Below, piece after piece: positions 46,476 to 58,699 of a DNA stretch of 64,000 nt. Position numbers and translations under genes: made by a program. Origin of the DNA: Echinostoma caproni (Eukaryota; Platyhelminthes; Trematoda; Plagiorchiida; Echinostomatidae); the NCBI GenBank assembly GCA_900618425.1, contig UZAN01040246.1, positions 1 to 64,000 on the forward strand, given 5' to 3'. Below the pieces are notes generated by a model. That model had not been told where the DNA came from and did not search any database. It saw only the letters and a program-made list of their open reading frames with translations. Positions within the stretch are counted from its first letter, which is position 1. Each line of letters opens with the position of its first letter.

Positions 46476-46720
46476 CAAAGAAAATCCCGTGTTCCATAGA
46501 AAATGAACTGAAACACAAAAACACTTCAAAGTGAAAGGCGAAAAGAGCAGAACAATTTTCATTCTCATTATTCATCTTAATGGGTTAACCCTTTTTTACT
46601 CTATCCTGTATCCCAAGCCCCCTTTTTCCGTAACTCTTGTTGTTGCGTCGACTTCAAGCTTGTTCGCAAGCCGTTTAAATAAATACATCTGTCATGTGAC
46701 AGTAACATTGACACCTTACA
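46476..46720 (+). other. RTE-like LINE 3' untranslated region
   Basis: Non-coding. Contains AAGCTTGTTCGCAAGCCG near 46,658 and AATAAA at 46,678-46,683. No terminal simple repeat is visible. Confidence 0.45.
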
Positions 46721-47160
46721 ACAAGATGGAAATCGAGCACACTTCAATCCGACCGTTGATGAAAACAGAGTTCAGGAAATTAAGTGGTTCGTCGGCTTTT
46801 TGCAGGTGGTCTGTTCTTCACTCCAAACCCTTGAGTAAAACGTTGACGGAACCTGGTGAATTCAGTACGACCTATCTACTTTGGAAAATCGACCAATCTT
46901 GACTATTGTTTCACCCTTATCTGATAAACAGACAAATTGTGTGCACTGATATGTCTAACTTTCGTGGGTTGATCACTGCTCTAACCATCTAATCCCACTT
47001 CCCAGTATCCTTGTCTTGACAGTGTATGGGAGCCAGTGGGCTTCGAACTAATGTTCATGGTAATGCACCTCGAAGGACGGTGCGGATAAAGAGTGAATTC
47101 TGTGGTCTGATTCATATAAAAATGATCCCGACTAAATCTCATACCAGAAGTCAAGTTGAC

Positions 47161-47220
47161 GGCTTGCTTGCTTGATTGATTGATTGATCGATCGATTGAG
47201 TGAATGATTGATTGATGTAA
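47161..47220. repeat. Degenerate (TTGA/TTGC)n tract
   Basis: GCTTGCTTGCTTGATTGATT followed by GATTGATCGATCGATTGAGT and more variants of the unit. Confidence 0.85.
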
Positions 47221-47799
47221 TGCTTGTCCACGTCCGCCGCGTTAAAGTGTACCCAACTAAATCCATAAGGAACTTCTGACCGCAACGTCGAGATAGAGGT
47301 GCAGCAAATATCCGAGATAACAAAATCCTTCCGTTTTTAGTGATCACATGTTTAGATAGAGAAGTAAGAAACATGGATTTGCACATTGTAACCATGGTCA
47401 TTTCGTTGCATCTGTACACGTGCATCCTGCAATCAAAGTGATCTTTATAGTCAGTGAGGTAAGAACTGTGAGACAAAGACAATATCGGTAATCAAACGGA
47501 CATCACTACACAAAACACAAAAAACCGGGCAAGAGATGGTAGGGGGTCAATCAGAAAGACAAAACTAATGTTACTAACCATTCGCGTTGTTTGCATAGAT
47601 CGGGTTTGAGAGTATAAATGGATAGAGCCTCGGAACATTTTAGTAAGTTTGTGCTTGTTTTGTTGTACATGACCTGGAGTGCGTGGTTTGGAGTTTTTTC
47701 GAATTAGTGTTGTGTAATTGACGATCTAAGTCTTTTCTGATCATTCAATGATGTAACGGTTATTTGGAAAACTGTTCCTGACTCATTCGATTGTTAAAT

Positions 47800-47837
47800 C
47801 ACCTTGATAAGGGTTACCCACGGTAACCGAAACGTCA
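47800..47837 (+). ncRNA. Hammerhead-like motif with long stem II
   Basis: CTTGATAA (47,803-47,810) is near CUGANGA with two differences. GGTTACC (47,812-47,818) and GGTAACC (47,822-47,828) form a seven-pair stem II with loop CAC. GAAAC-GTC (47,829-47,836) is a perfect second core half with a GUC cleavage triplet and an ACGT self-complementary stem III. Stem I is weak. The GAAACGTC ending is that of PLE-associated hammerheads. The two changes in the first core half make activity unlikely. Confidence 0.5.
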
Positions 47838-48380
47838 GTTTGTTTTCACCTGTACCGACATCGCCTTGTTTTCAAAATTACAACTAATATAAAACATATC
47901 ACATGGCGCATCGATTTTTCGATACACTCCGAACTTTGTTCGGATCTGACGCTGTTGTCCTCCATCGCTTTCTTAAGCCATACGAGGACGTGTTCGGGCA
48001 TTCGGTGACGTAACTGTCTCTCTGTCCTGCCTATGTAGATGGCCGAGCAGTCTGGCAAGTGTTGGTGTTGTATGTGTGCCCTTCTTTGCCCCAACAGATC
48101 AGAAATTAATGCACATCATGAAAGCTGCACAAAGTGCACCTATAACGGGCAGGTTATACTACAGTTATGATGCCTCTAAACCACTAACGTACTGAACTCC
48201 CCGTGCTCTATGCAATGACTCATCTCTAATCGCCTGGTTCTCTGCTTCACCAACCGGAAGCACAAATCACCTGATTGCCACCACTGTTCAAATTGGTTTT
48301 AGAGTCTCAAATCATCAATATTGTAGATTACTCTTATTTCATTTTTCAATTTCCCATACTCATGCTTTGATAACCCTATT

Positions 48381-48418
48381 TATATATATGTGTGTGTGTT
48401 TGTGTCTGTGTGTGTGTG
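48381..48418. repeat. TA/TG microsatellite
   Basis: TATATATATGTGTGTGTGTT followed by TGTGTCTGTGTGTGTGTG. Confidence 0.95.
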
Positions 48419-48429
48419 AATAATTACAG

Positions 48430-49480
48430 ACAAGGGTTCGGGAAACGAATGAGAAAGCATTTTGAAAGATCAAAACTTTGAATCACAATTATTCCCCACT
48501 TTGAATGTGAGTTTCCCTTAGAGTCAATTAAAATTTTCAATCCGACATGAATGCCTAAGTGTTTGCACCAGCTGCTTTTAAACATAACGAATGGATGTTA
48601 TTACGGATGTTGACTGCTTGGGCCGCTGTGGCTAGAATACAAAACCCCACGTGTCCAAAGCAAATGACTTCAAATTTGTACAGCGTTCAAAACACTTAAA
48701 ACACTTTTACGGTGTGATTAGCGTCAACAAGGTGTGACACAACCTCACTTGTGACGGACTTCACCTCTGAGGGTGGTGCTCACGAATGCGTTAGGACAGA
48801 CACCTGGTCTTGCGACCAGTGAACTTTGCTCGACAGGTACAAGTGAATCAATGGACACAGAAAGAGATAACAGATTCATGCCTTCTCTCCTTTCAGTGTA
48901 GAAACACCGCTGGATTGCATACAAATCGAGTTGGAAAATTGGCGGCATGAAACGTTTTGCTGATGGTACATGATGATGGCTTTCATACAGAATCCCTTCC
49001 AAGGTGACAACTGAAAAGGAGTGCAAAGCTCTTTTCTTCCGTTTCAATCATTTCAACAATTTATACGTGCAATAAAAACCCATGACAACTTATCCATCAT
49101 AAAGCCTTCGTACAAATGCTAACTGATTTTTAAAAAGAAGCCGATGTAGCATTGTTGCATGATCTATGTCCTGGACGATTTTGTGTCATCTCAACTGGTG
49201 CCTACTACAGACAAATACAAGGTTCGATCAGGGTTGGGCAATGAATCGCAGAATGCACAATAATTTGATTGAAGAAAGGGTACCTTGGCAGAGACAATGA
49301 GAGGAACAGTGTATTTGTTGACAGCCAAGTGATATCAACAGAATGATTATAACCACTACTACGATTTCAAGTATTCTGTTGTTATCACCGGTAGAGATCA
49401 CTGGAAATGATATATTTCTGTGGTGCTCCCAGCCTGTCAGATGACGCATACCCTGGAGCGACACGTTACAGTTTTAGGAC
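48430..49480. other. Unannotated stretch
   Basis: No recognisable feature. Confidence 0.4.
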
Positions 49481-49496
49481 AACTGTAATCAATCAA

Positions 49497-49865
49497 GTTA
49501 CACGGGTGACGTCAGCAAAGCGCATGCGTGCCATAACTTCTGGACCACATACCATTGGTCGATCGTACGGGCCAGTCAGAAACCGTGCCACCCAGACAGA
49601 AGCTGAACAACGACAGAAATACAGGATCGCGATTGGCAGAGGCCCGGATGACCAATGAACTTGTTTTGTACACAGTATTTCGTCCCCCTTACTATCTTCA
49701 ATAAACGAACTACTACTCCTGTGGCCTTTTTCTCGTGTCTCGATTACGTGGGGTACATCGTGCAAGTGCCTGTTTGATCCAGTACTTACGTGATGTCCGT
49801 GATTGCTAACCAGTGATTCGTATTTCACGTTCGTTGAGTACTACTACTACTGTTACAACAATTAC
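49497..49865 (+). repeat. Dispersed repeat R1, copy 3 (opposite orientation)
   Basis: Reverse orientation relative to the others: TTCAATAAACGAACTACTAC, CCTGTGGCCTTTTTCTCGTG, TCTCGATTACGTGGG and, at the end, CTACTACTACTACTG. AATAAA at 49,700-49,705. Its upstream part (49,497-49,670) extends the family with GTGACGTCA, also seen in copy 1 near 16,940 as TGACGTCATC. More diverged than copies 1 and 2. Confidence 0.7.
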
Positions 49866-50049
49866 TATAAATTCGATTCAGAGGTGCGTAGCAACTGAGG
49901 AGGTGATAGACCCTCTGCAAAATCAACATTCGGAATAATGATGGGTAAAAGCTTTGAGAACTCAAATTATTATCCTGTTGTCCTGCTAAGCCCCCTTATG
50001 TATTGTATTCTCATGAGTAGGAAACATCAAAAACGAGTTTTTTGTTACT

Positions 50050-50727
50050 NNNNNNNNNNNNNNNNNNNNNNNNNNNNNNNNNNNNNNNNNNNNNNNNNNN
50101 NNNNNNNNNNNNNNNNNNNNNNNNNNNNNNNNNNNNNNNNNNNNNNNNNNNNNNNNNNNNNNNNNNNNNNNNNNNNNNNNNNNNNNNNNNNNNNNNNNNN
50201 NNNNNNNNNNNNNNNNNNNNNNNNNNNNNNNNNNNNNNNNNNNNNNNNNNNNNNNNNNNNNNNNNNNNNNNNNNNNNNNNNNNNNNNNNNNNNNNNNNNN
50301 NNNNNNNNNNNNNNNNNNNNNNNNNNNNNNNNNNNNNNNNNNNNNNNNNNNNNNNNNNNNNNNNNNNNNNNNNNNNNNNNNNNNNNNNNNNNNNNNNNNN
50401 NNNNNNNNNNNNNNNNNNNNNNNNNNNNNNNNNNNNNNNNNNNNNNNNNNNNNNNNNNNNNNNNNNNNNNNNNNNNNNNNNNNNNNNNNNNNNNNNNNNN
50501 NNNNNNNNNNNNNNNNNNNNNNNNNNNNNNNNNNNNNNNNNNNNNNNNNNNNNNNNNNNNNNNNNNNNNNNNNNNNNNNNNNNNNNNNNNNNNNNNNNNN
50601 NNNNNNNNNNNNNNNNNNNNNNNNNNNNNNNNNNNNNNNNNNNNNNNNNNNNNNNNNNNNNNNNNNNNNNNNNNNNNNNNNNNNNNNNNNNNNNNNNNNN
50701 NNNNNNNNNNNNNNNNNNNNNNNNNNN
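50050..50727. other. Assembly gap (678 N)
   Basis: Run of N. Apparent ORFs spanning it are not real. Confidence 0.99.
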
Positions 50728-51061
50728 TGATTCACTTTTTTTGATCTGGCAACCACACAGCAAGAAACACGTTGCATCACTCGCTCTACGCTCCATCTCC
50801 CAACCAATCACTGGGACCTTTGAGAGACCGAATGTCTAAACCCGCTCCGTTTTAACACTGCAATTCCTTATAGGACCTGCACAGAATAAAAGGTTAATCA
50901 ATACAGACAATCATTCACCTCTGAACGTATGTTCCCCAAACAAAAAACATTATGTAAAGTGCTGTGACTTACAGAATCCTTCTCAGCGTTCTGGAATCAC
51001 AACTAACAAAATCCCGTTTGAGAGTGAGCATTAAGCGAACAAATTTCACTAAAATGGCAGC

Positions 51062-51352
51062 CTATTTCATAAGTATTCTTTCTGTAAAACCAACGCTTAT
51101 GCACTGTGGCGATAAAGTAGAAAGCCTAATCAAGGGTGAGTTTTGCAGTTGCAATCTTTTGAATGAATGGCTATCAATAATCGTTGAGTTTCTACTCCAG
51201 CCGTTTGTCTCGAAATTTTCAATGATGATGAAAACTTCGGATTGACCTGTTTCTGTCAGATCAAATTTTTCGCCATGGGGCAGATCGATGAAGTACAGAG
51301 CGTTGCTCGTTGACCTTTCAAAACACTGCAAAGTGATGTTGAAAGGATACAC
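51062..51352 (-). other. Candidate exon of an unrecognised gene
   Basis: A 96-codon minus-strand open frame with protein-like composition (for example ALYFIDLPHGEKFDLTETG and SEVFIIIENFETNGWSRN). Possible splice signals are CTTTGCAG before TGTTTTG (about 51,330) and AACAG followed by GTCAATCC (about 51,247), which would frame a short in-phase exon; the longer reading continues open. Both strands are open here, which lowers the value of the ORF. I do not recognise the family and no neighbouring exon was found. Confidence 0.22.
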
Positions 51353-51359
51353 GAGTTAT

Positions 51360-53340
51360 CTGAATAAAGATAATCAATAATATTTAAAGTGAATTTATTA
51401 TTTATTCACAGCAAAATTAATTTGCAGAAGGCATGGTATCACTCGTGAAAAATAAAGCCTAGAAGGAAAAGCAGGAGGCACCGACTCTCAGTGTTAATCT
51501 ACTTTGACGTCATCAACATGGTGTATTGATCCACCTAATCAGGGATGGAACTCATGCGCATTGGAAAAGTGACGTTACGCGAATCGAACTCACAGCATGT
51601 ATTATTTACCTTTCAGAATTTGTTATTGTTGCTTTTTGTAAACTGAATCACATGCGGTAAACGAGTGGTCTAGGCTTTCCACCCATTGACTCTTAATGCA
51701 TGAGTCTGAACGGTGTTGCTGTCACTTCGCCCTCTCTCTGACTAGTAGCATCCCTCTATAGTCAATGCTCTCCAGGCTGAATACCCATCTATGTGAAATC
51801 AATGGAGGTAGAAATGTTTTATATTTATTGTTTGCTGCTTCTGAATTAATCTTTTGGGTGTGATTACTCGGAAATTTTATTTCTTACAACCCTCGCATCG
51901 TTTCTACTTCTACCTAAGCATTGAATTAAAAATAGTTACGTATTGTGACAGGTTAACTTTGACCAAACTCTAGTTAATAAGAAAAAAAACTTTTAAAAGC
52001 CTTTTCAGGGGTGTTCTTTCCGTAGAGTATCCTCCAATTGCCCCTCACTTTAAGATCCGGTACACAAAGAAAAATAAAGATTGATTTGAAATANTGAAAT
52101 AAATCGGTCGTGGAAAGCAATTTGGATTGAAAACCTTGAATTCAACCCACCAGCGCCATGATGATTTCACTGAAATACAGTCTGATCAGAGGTAGTTAGG
52201 AACGGGGCTTTGAAGTTTCGAATATTTTATACGATTTCCTCAATTCTTTCAAAGTGCTCCCCATAAACCGAATGGTGGAGTCGTTGATTAATTTGCGCTA
52301 CGATCTGGAGTGAATAAAAACCACACGGAACAGTACTGCGAAAAAGCACCAAACAGAGTCCAAACGGTTGCATGACGGCACACTTAATGAAAAAGAATTA
52401 TGCGAAAAGCAATTTAATCTGCGCAGTCCTGTGTGAAGATCGTGTGGCTTTGTAACATTTTAAAATATTTCTTTTTTTACTCCGTTCAACTACTAAAATG
52501 GTTTGGTGATGTGATTTCTGTATATTCAAATAAAGCGGTCGCGACCAAATATCTACAAAAGTGATGGTACCGTTTTGTGTATACGGACGTGGACAGAATT
52601 TAACAAACCGTGAATCTCTTTTGTTAGGCTCCCTGGGACTATGAGACTGAGGAATTGAGAAACCAGATTCCGTGAATCCTATTTTGAGGACTATGGCGTA
52701 AGATTACCAACATGTGTTTTAAAACACCTCCATCCTGAGGCTCCACCACTATACGCAAAATCGTATGCAGTCAAAGTAAGAAACGGAGGTTAAACTTGGC
52801 AATGCAGCAAAGAAAAACCCCACATGAGTTTTGACCACGAACAGTCGATGAAGGCCGCTTAATACAGCGTAGATGCGAGGGAAACAGTGGACAGAAAACC
52901 CGCAATAAACTATGACTACAACAATTCGAACGGATTGCGTGCACTTAAAAACGTTCGTCACTCACTAATGGTAAACAGACGTTTTCTGGCTGTACCGTTA
53001 GATGCCAGGTCCCAGATCTGTTTTTTCTCTAAGGTCAAGAATTAAAAGGGGTCTAGATATAAATCAGCTGAACCTGACGGGTTTTAACTTAACCTTACAC
53101 ACTGTTAGCGGATTAACTCCGGGTCCCGAATACAAGTTTGTTCTCCGATACCTTTAAGATGAACTTAAGACCATAAGGCTCGAAGAGGTCCATAGCATTG
53201 GCTCAAAACAAATCAGGTCCCAAACAGGAGTCGGAAATTATTCTCTGGTAAACATGGCCTGAAATGTAAATGTCTGAAGAAACTTATGAGGAAGCCAGTT
53301 TGTCACCTCTTAGAACCCATAGAGTGCTTACTTCCGGGGG
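51360..53340. other. Unannotated stretch
   Basis: No recognisable feature. One N at 52,094. Confidence 0.4.
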
Positions 53341-53345
53341 CTGGG

Positions 53346-53585
53346 TAGTAGTAGTAGTAATACGCACTGAATTCGGAACACGAACCACGCAATACGGATT
53401 ACAGAATACGAATCAAGGATTGGCAATCACGGACGAGATCACGTAAACACTGGACCGCACTGGCACTGACACGCAATATCCCACGTAATTGAGACGCGAG
53501 AAAAAAGGCCACAGAAGTACTAGTTCATTCACTGAAAGAAATCATGGGGATCAAATAATATGTACAAAGTAGGCTCATTGATGTA
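53346..53585 (-). repeat. Dispersed repeat R1, copy 4 (truncated)
   Basis: On plus: GTAGTAGTAGTAATACGCAC, GGAACACGAACCACGCAATA, AAAGGCCACAGAAG and CAAATAATATGTACAAAGTA. The AATAAA position is mutated (minus-strand AATGAA). The part beyond the ATATGTACAAAG block is missing, so the 5' end on minus is truncated. Confidence 0.7.
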
Positions 53586-53589
53586 TTTG

Positions 53590-55490
53590 AAACGCTATCG
53601 ATGTTAGAACATAAATGAAATAGCACATTATTACGCTTAGCTAACAAAATCGACTTGAGTACAGATGGAAAACGCTTCGCACCTGTACAGATGAGTCCGC
53701 GTGCAACAGAAAACCGATATTATCGGGAACCTGACGGACATCGCATAATGCTTGAGTGCATAGGAAAACGATCCACAGAAAGTCACTTAATTTAAATAAA
53801 GAAACAAATTCATATCAGTGATTGTTGATTTCCAAACTGTTAGCTTATTTGCGCTTGCAAGTGGTGTGAAAGTGTGACGTATCTGTCGCAATAAGCAGCA
53901 AGAATAATTCTAAAGTTCTTCGAAGGCAAAACGATTCGCGTTATCTTTCTGAGCGACAGATGAGGGATGCAAGCGATCCTAAGTACTGTCAACCCAAAGG
54001 AAACTAAGATACCATTTTAATCAATCAGATAGGGTCTTTGGAACAGACAATACGTTAACGGAAATTTACTTATTATCAAGGCGTAAAACAAGATTTTCTG
54101 TAGTTAAACATACCTGGTACGGTAGAGGGAAAAAAATCAAACACATTAAATATTTTCAAGGAAACGTCATTGTTCCAAAAGGAATTAACCAATCAGAATT
54201 CCCGTTTTCTGATCATCGTTTTCCTGCGTACTCAGCAGCAAATAGGAATGTTCAAGATAGTCAATTTCCTGGTGACGATCAAGAAACTCTAATACCTAGC
54301 TTTTTGTTTGGCCTAATACTGTTTTGTTATCGCGATAATTTCCCTCTTAATTCTCATTACATCAGTCTTTTTCTTCCAAATAACCATTTTTCCGACATCA
54401 TTTGCTTGTACTACTTTAGCCAATTTTCCTATCAAAGGATGCCTATTTTTTCCGATTGAACGCTTTCAATCACCTGGTTTTATCTTCATTTATCGGTCAT
54501 TGTTTGGTTGCAACTGCCAGAAAACAACTTTTTTTCATTTAGGATGGGCGTATTCACGCACGCACTTCACAAAGTATTTCATAATTTATCGTGTGTGGCG
54601 CTTGCGCCTTTCATCAAACTGGTGCGTAGTCGGGTGAAACAGTGGGAAAACTTTGAAGACGTTTGGAGAGCAACTCATTCCTCTAAAATCAACCCGTCTA
54701 GGTTTGGTTCAACAAAGTAACACCTCGCGATTGATCACTCGGTTACCCACTTCTCCTCAATGAACTTAGGTACACCTTAAGGCCTTAAATCCAAATAAGG
54801 AAGATTTTATCTGAGTAATATAAAACTTTAGCTAGTTTTTTCAGACAAACGGACGCATAGTGGGCTTAAATAGATGGAGATTATGGGTAGAAATCACAGA
54901 AAGTACGGGGACTTTTGCAATTACGTAAATGGCATTAGCTTTGTCTAAATGTGTCTGAATGTTTAAATGTCTTTTTACTTCCTTTTTTATCTACTACATA
55001 TACAAATGTACAGTTAACATTCCTTAAAGTGGATCCCCGAACAAAATTATGATTGTTACCTCACGGAGGACTTTAGAAATAAATTTGCACAACACGATAG
55101 ATGGACTGACGGGAATCCAAAAGCCTAATTGAGAAATCTACACGACTGCAACAAATTCCAAATAGATGCTTCATGGTTGTGCGTTACATGAAGCTAATTC
55201 TCGGTTTGCGGACGACCGTTGAAACAGATAGTAAAGAAGCAGTACACCTAGAAAGAAATATTTTCTCATCGAAGATAATGGATAAACCGCTGATCCATTA
55301 GTCACTTTTTTGTTCAGCTGATGAAAGGTTTTACAGATATATTAATTCTTTTTTAAGTATTCATCGATAAAAGAAACCTCGCCGGCTGTGTATGAGATTC
55401 TTCTCACACACGAATAAAAGTCTTAGTCGGCGATATCAAATAATTATCCTTAAAATGAGAAGAAGGTTGATATTGAGCAACACGATCCTT
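53590..55490. other. Unannotated stretch
   Basis: No recognisable feature. The 70-codon ORF at 54,508-54,720 has no family motif. Confidence 0.4.
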
Positions 55491-55499
55491 AGACCTTGG

Positions 55500-55790
55500 T
55501 GCTAATAACGCCGTCACAAAATGTTCGGCAGACGGATCGTGTTTGGAATATTAATCGATCTTCCGTCACTGGGGCCAATCACTAACGCCTTCAGTGTGCA
55601 AGTTGGAGACACCTCGAACGAAATGATCTCCACTGAGGGTTGATTTCAACACAACCTGCCAAAGAGGAGAAAAAATGCAAACAACCGTGAACCAAAAGGT
55701 CCCACGAAACTCAAGGGCTCAATGAAAAATGACGCTCTCGTGCTCAAAGTCCCTAGCATTCCACTATACTTGTGGACGTTTCAAATAAAA
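55500..55790 (-). repeat. Dispersed repeat R2, copy 3
   Basis: On minus: GGGACCTTTTGGTTCACGG, a T-rich tract TTTTTTCTCCTCTTTGGCAG, and further diverged sequence. The first two blocks line up with 20,820-21,087. The acceptor-like polypyrimidine tract plus CAG is kept. Confidence 0.5.
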
Positions 55791-55799
55791 AACATCTAC

Positions 55800-57280
55800 C
55801 TAGCCCCCTAGTCGTGTACACATTCATATACAAAATTTTCGGTAATTGTTTTTAGGGAAATACTATCCTGCTATTCCGAAACTGTTGAAACCTTCGATTT
55901 GCTAGACATTTATCCATTTGAAGCTCGGAATTTGTTGTAGTATGGCGCAATCAACGTATTTAAAAATCAGAATGATCAATCGGAATTTATGGGATACAAG
56001 TATCAGATGAACAACTAGCTGAAAAACTAGTTGATCCGTTCAACTGCGGAGTACTAACAACCACTAACCTTGGTTATTTAAATAATATCACGATACACAC
56101 TTGCTTAACGGACAGTACCACCATAATAACAAAAATTACAAATAACCATGGGAATAAAAATAGTTTCATCTTGGTAAAATTTTCGTATTAAGAAAGGTGA
56201 AGACCTGAAAACCTGGTGGGGAGTCTCATTAACAGTGTGCTACTCCACCGACAGAACTAAAGATCTAGATCTCCTCTCCCCACTTTAGGTTTGACTTATT
56301 GAATAAGATAACCCGGCCTTTGATAATCATACCTTTTGTGGAAGTGTGATACGACAGATTTACCCAGGGTCATCTGGCTTTTATCAAAAGCTCACTTCTA
56401 GCTTTGCAGATCACAAAATGGGCATGCGTGATTCCACAATTTGAACGCATTTGCTATGTAAAGAATGAATCAAGCGGTAGATTTGACCTGTCCATTAAGG
56501 AATGAATGTCTTTGCATTCCGTGAGCCGCTCCATCGAAGTTGTCGACCCTTAATCATCCTCAAACCGCTCTATCCGACCCACCCAAAGCTTTGCTCCATT
56601 GTGACCAGCGGGGCAATATTTAGCGTCCTGGATGCGCAGATTAGAATAAGGTGAACAATGGAGGCAAAAATGTTGATTATGTCGCAGGGTACACGACATA
56701 GCACCATATCTTGGGTATTTTCAGTACCGGATACCCGTATATCCTAAGCAATATGACTTAAATATGCAATAAATTTGAATCATTTGTCATATATCCACCT
56801 TTTGAGTTTGATTTCAATACCGATTGTGTTAATATCATCATCGTTTGCAGTTCTCAAACAAAGTTACCTTGTGGTGTATGCTCAGAGACTAATGGATTCA
56901 GAACGCACAGTCCAGACGCAGAACCATTTGAATGATCAAAGGGGGCACGCATGAAGGCGAGTGTTTAGCATCCCTTAAAACCACAAGCAGATAAATTTTC
57001 CTCCTTGATAATGCTGCTTGATAAACACTTCCGTAATCCGTTTTTTTCATAGCCCGATACAATTTTCAATAGTTATCACTTCCCAGAACCATTTTATCAG
57101 TTTTCTAACCTATTCTTTCAGAATTGCAGAACGGGTATCGATGTTGTATTTGATATACTAGGATCATGTCTACTCGTATTCGACGGTATTCAGATGAATA
57201 GTCCGAGAATATGCCTTTCACCGTAAGTTTTAGATTGTAACCCTTTGACCATTTTGGTTACTGTTCTCAGAGGACGTTTG
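55800..57280. other. Unannotated stretch
   Basis: No recognisable feature. Confidence 0.4.
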
Positions 57281-57383
57281 AGTGCCTTTTGGTCGCGAAG
57301 TAACCATGGATTCCAAGACTTTATAAAAACGGTTTGTGGTCTAGTGTATTCTTATGATAAACATGGAGATAGTCTGCTTCGAA

Positions 57384-58470
57384 TCATCCAAAAACACCTC
57401 TTATTAATCCAACTTGCTTAATGGTCTTTGATGACGCTCTAACGCACTGTATGGAATATCCTAGATCCTCAAAAACAACAACTTCCAAATCCTTTGCCTT
57501 TGAAGCACGCAGTAAGGGCTTATTTTCTAGTATGCACGGAATGCGACCCCGGTGACGTAAAGAAAAACTTGTGTTTGTCAACTTTTAATTCGATGTCATT
57601 CATGATAGACCATCGGTAAGCTGCGTCGAGGGTCTCCTGTAGGGTTTTATAATCTTCAAGTTGCACCGTTTTCCATTTTTTGGCGTCGTCGGCGAATAAT
57701 AGAGCTTCTTCTCCAAGAATATCTGGTTGGTCGTTTATGAAAGCTAGGAAAAGATACAGACCAAGTGCGGATCCTTGTGGAAATCCAAGGACAACTTCAA
57801 TTGGTCCCAATAGAGAACCATAAACTCGAACCGATACGATAAGTTGTCGAAGAAATTCTTCAATCTAATCAAGTAGCATTCCTTGGACATTACAGTTATG
57901 GAGCTTTCTCAGCAGTAAACAGTAGTTCACCCTGTCAAAAGCATTACGAAGTTCAACTAGATCATGTCTAATGACTTCCCTGCTTAGATCTTGTCCATCC
58001 ATCTCTTGCAAGTTGCAGTTTTGTGGTGCACGGCCGTTTTCTTCGAAATCTGTGTTGGGTCAGAAAAAGAATGTTATAATTCTCGAAATGCTCCATCAGA
58101 GAATCAGCAACAATTTATTCCATTACTTTTGACAGAACAGAAATAAATGTAACTAGACGTCAGTTCACAGAAACACTTCGACAGCCACCTTGAAAATGGT
58201 AAAATGATACTGTTTCCATCGCTGAGGGAGCGCCGCCTTGTAGGACATCCTTTAGTATGCATGAGGAATTATTTAAGATATGTGATGTGCCAAGGATCAG
58301 AGTTTGTGATTGGATGTTGTCTCCCCCTTGGGATGAGTTCCTACACAGCGCCAATAGCTGGGCTTTTACCGTTTCGAATTCAAAGGCAACGGTAGTCAAT
58401 TGGGTGTATGGGAAACTTGACAGAAGGTGCGGAATCTGCGATCCGACTTTGTCACCTGCAGCAAACACTT
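57384..58470 (-). pseudogene. CR1-type LINE reverse transcriptase
   Basis: From 58,200 downward: QGGCRSVSVN, LVTFISVLSKVMEXIV, HRFRRKRPCTTKLQLARD, HDLVELRNAFDRVNYCLLLR (the LD...AFD.V.H block with its first Asp replaced), GPIEVVLGFPQGSALGLYLF and ALLFADDAKKW. The catalytic FADD box is intact (near 57,690). After it AYRWSIMNDIELKVDKHKFF matches the W...N.L.LN..KC region. At least four frame changes. Confidence 0.84.
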
Positions 58471-58474
58471 TATA

Positions 58475-58690
58475 AAACTGGACTTGAACGAATTAGGTTG
58501 CCTCAGGAGGAGTAGTAGAATCCTGCATTCCTCGGTGCCGGTATTCCGTATTTCATTGTTCTGGGGGCATTGATATGCTTGCGTAGGAGCTTCGGAATGG
58601 AAATAAATTTGTGTCAGGGTTTCTTCAAACCTCTGTTTATCCTTTCATACTAATTTTAAACAATTTTTTGACATGATATAGTTATCTCAA
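58475..58690. other. Stretch between LINE domains
   Basis: No readable block; presumably linker of the LINE. Confidence 0.3.
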
Positions 58691-58699
58691 GCGTCGGCG

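Larger units (their letters stand above)
44540..46720 (+). mobile_element. RTE-like LINE, decayed
   Basis: Collinear ORF2 blocks on the plus strand: linker, reverse transcriptase, connecting region and C-terminal region, then a 3' stretch with an AATAAA signal at 46,678-46,683. Protein style (RKAPGYND, NHRGI-N-LIP, EEQAGFHAGR, LHRLQWLGHLLR) matches the endonuclease-reverse transcriptases of RTE type widely annotated in flatworms. The endonuclease is missing or unreadable before 44,540. Many stops, two N positions (45,290; 45,896) and frameshifts are present. Confidence 0.83.
47132..48094 (-). pseudogene. Penelope-like element GIY-YIG domain and 3' region (copy E)
   Basis: The minus strand from 48,094 reads IYIGRTERQLRHRMPEH and VWLKKAMEDNS (YIG half of the motif and following helix). 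After an interruption (about 47,925-47,780) it matches copy D again: CAGAAAAGACTTAGATC (near 47,740), a broken tail corresponding to EALAIHTLKPD, the C-rich stretch and CACGTGTACAGATGCA (near 47,420). So copies D and E are sisters, in opposite orientation 26 kb apart. The interrupting segment carries a plus-strand hammerhead-like motif and is a separate insertion. Confidence 0.74.

Noticed and set aside
46650..46680. AAGCTTGTTCGC as in the PLE ribozyme ends
   Set aside because: No CTGAAGA or GAAA nearby; it lies in the RTE 3' untranslated region and may be coincidence.
46965..47055. tRNA-like A and B boxes on the minus strand
   Set aside because: The B-like box comes before the A-like box in reading direction, so they cannot form one Pol III promoter.
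49938..50839. Long ORFs of 265-273 codons on both strands
   Set aside because: They span the second large N run; only a few real codons flank it.
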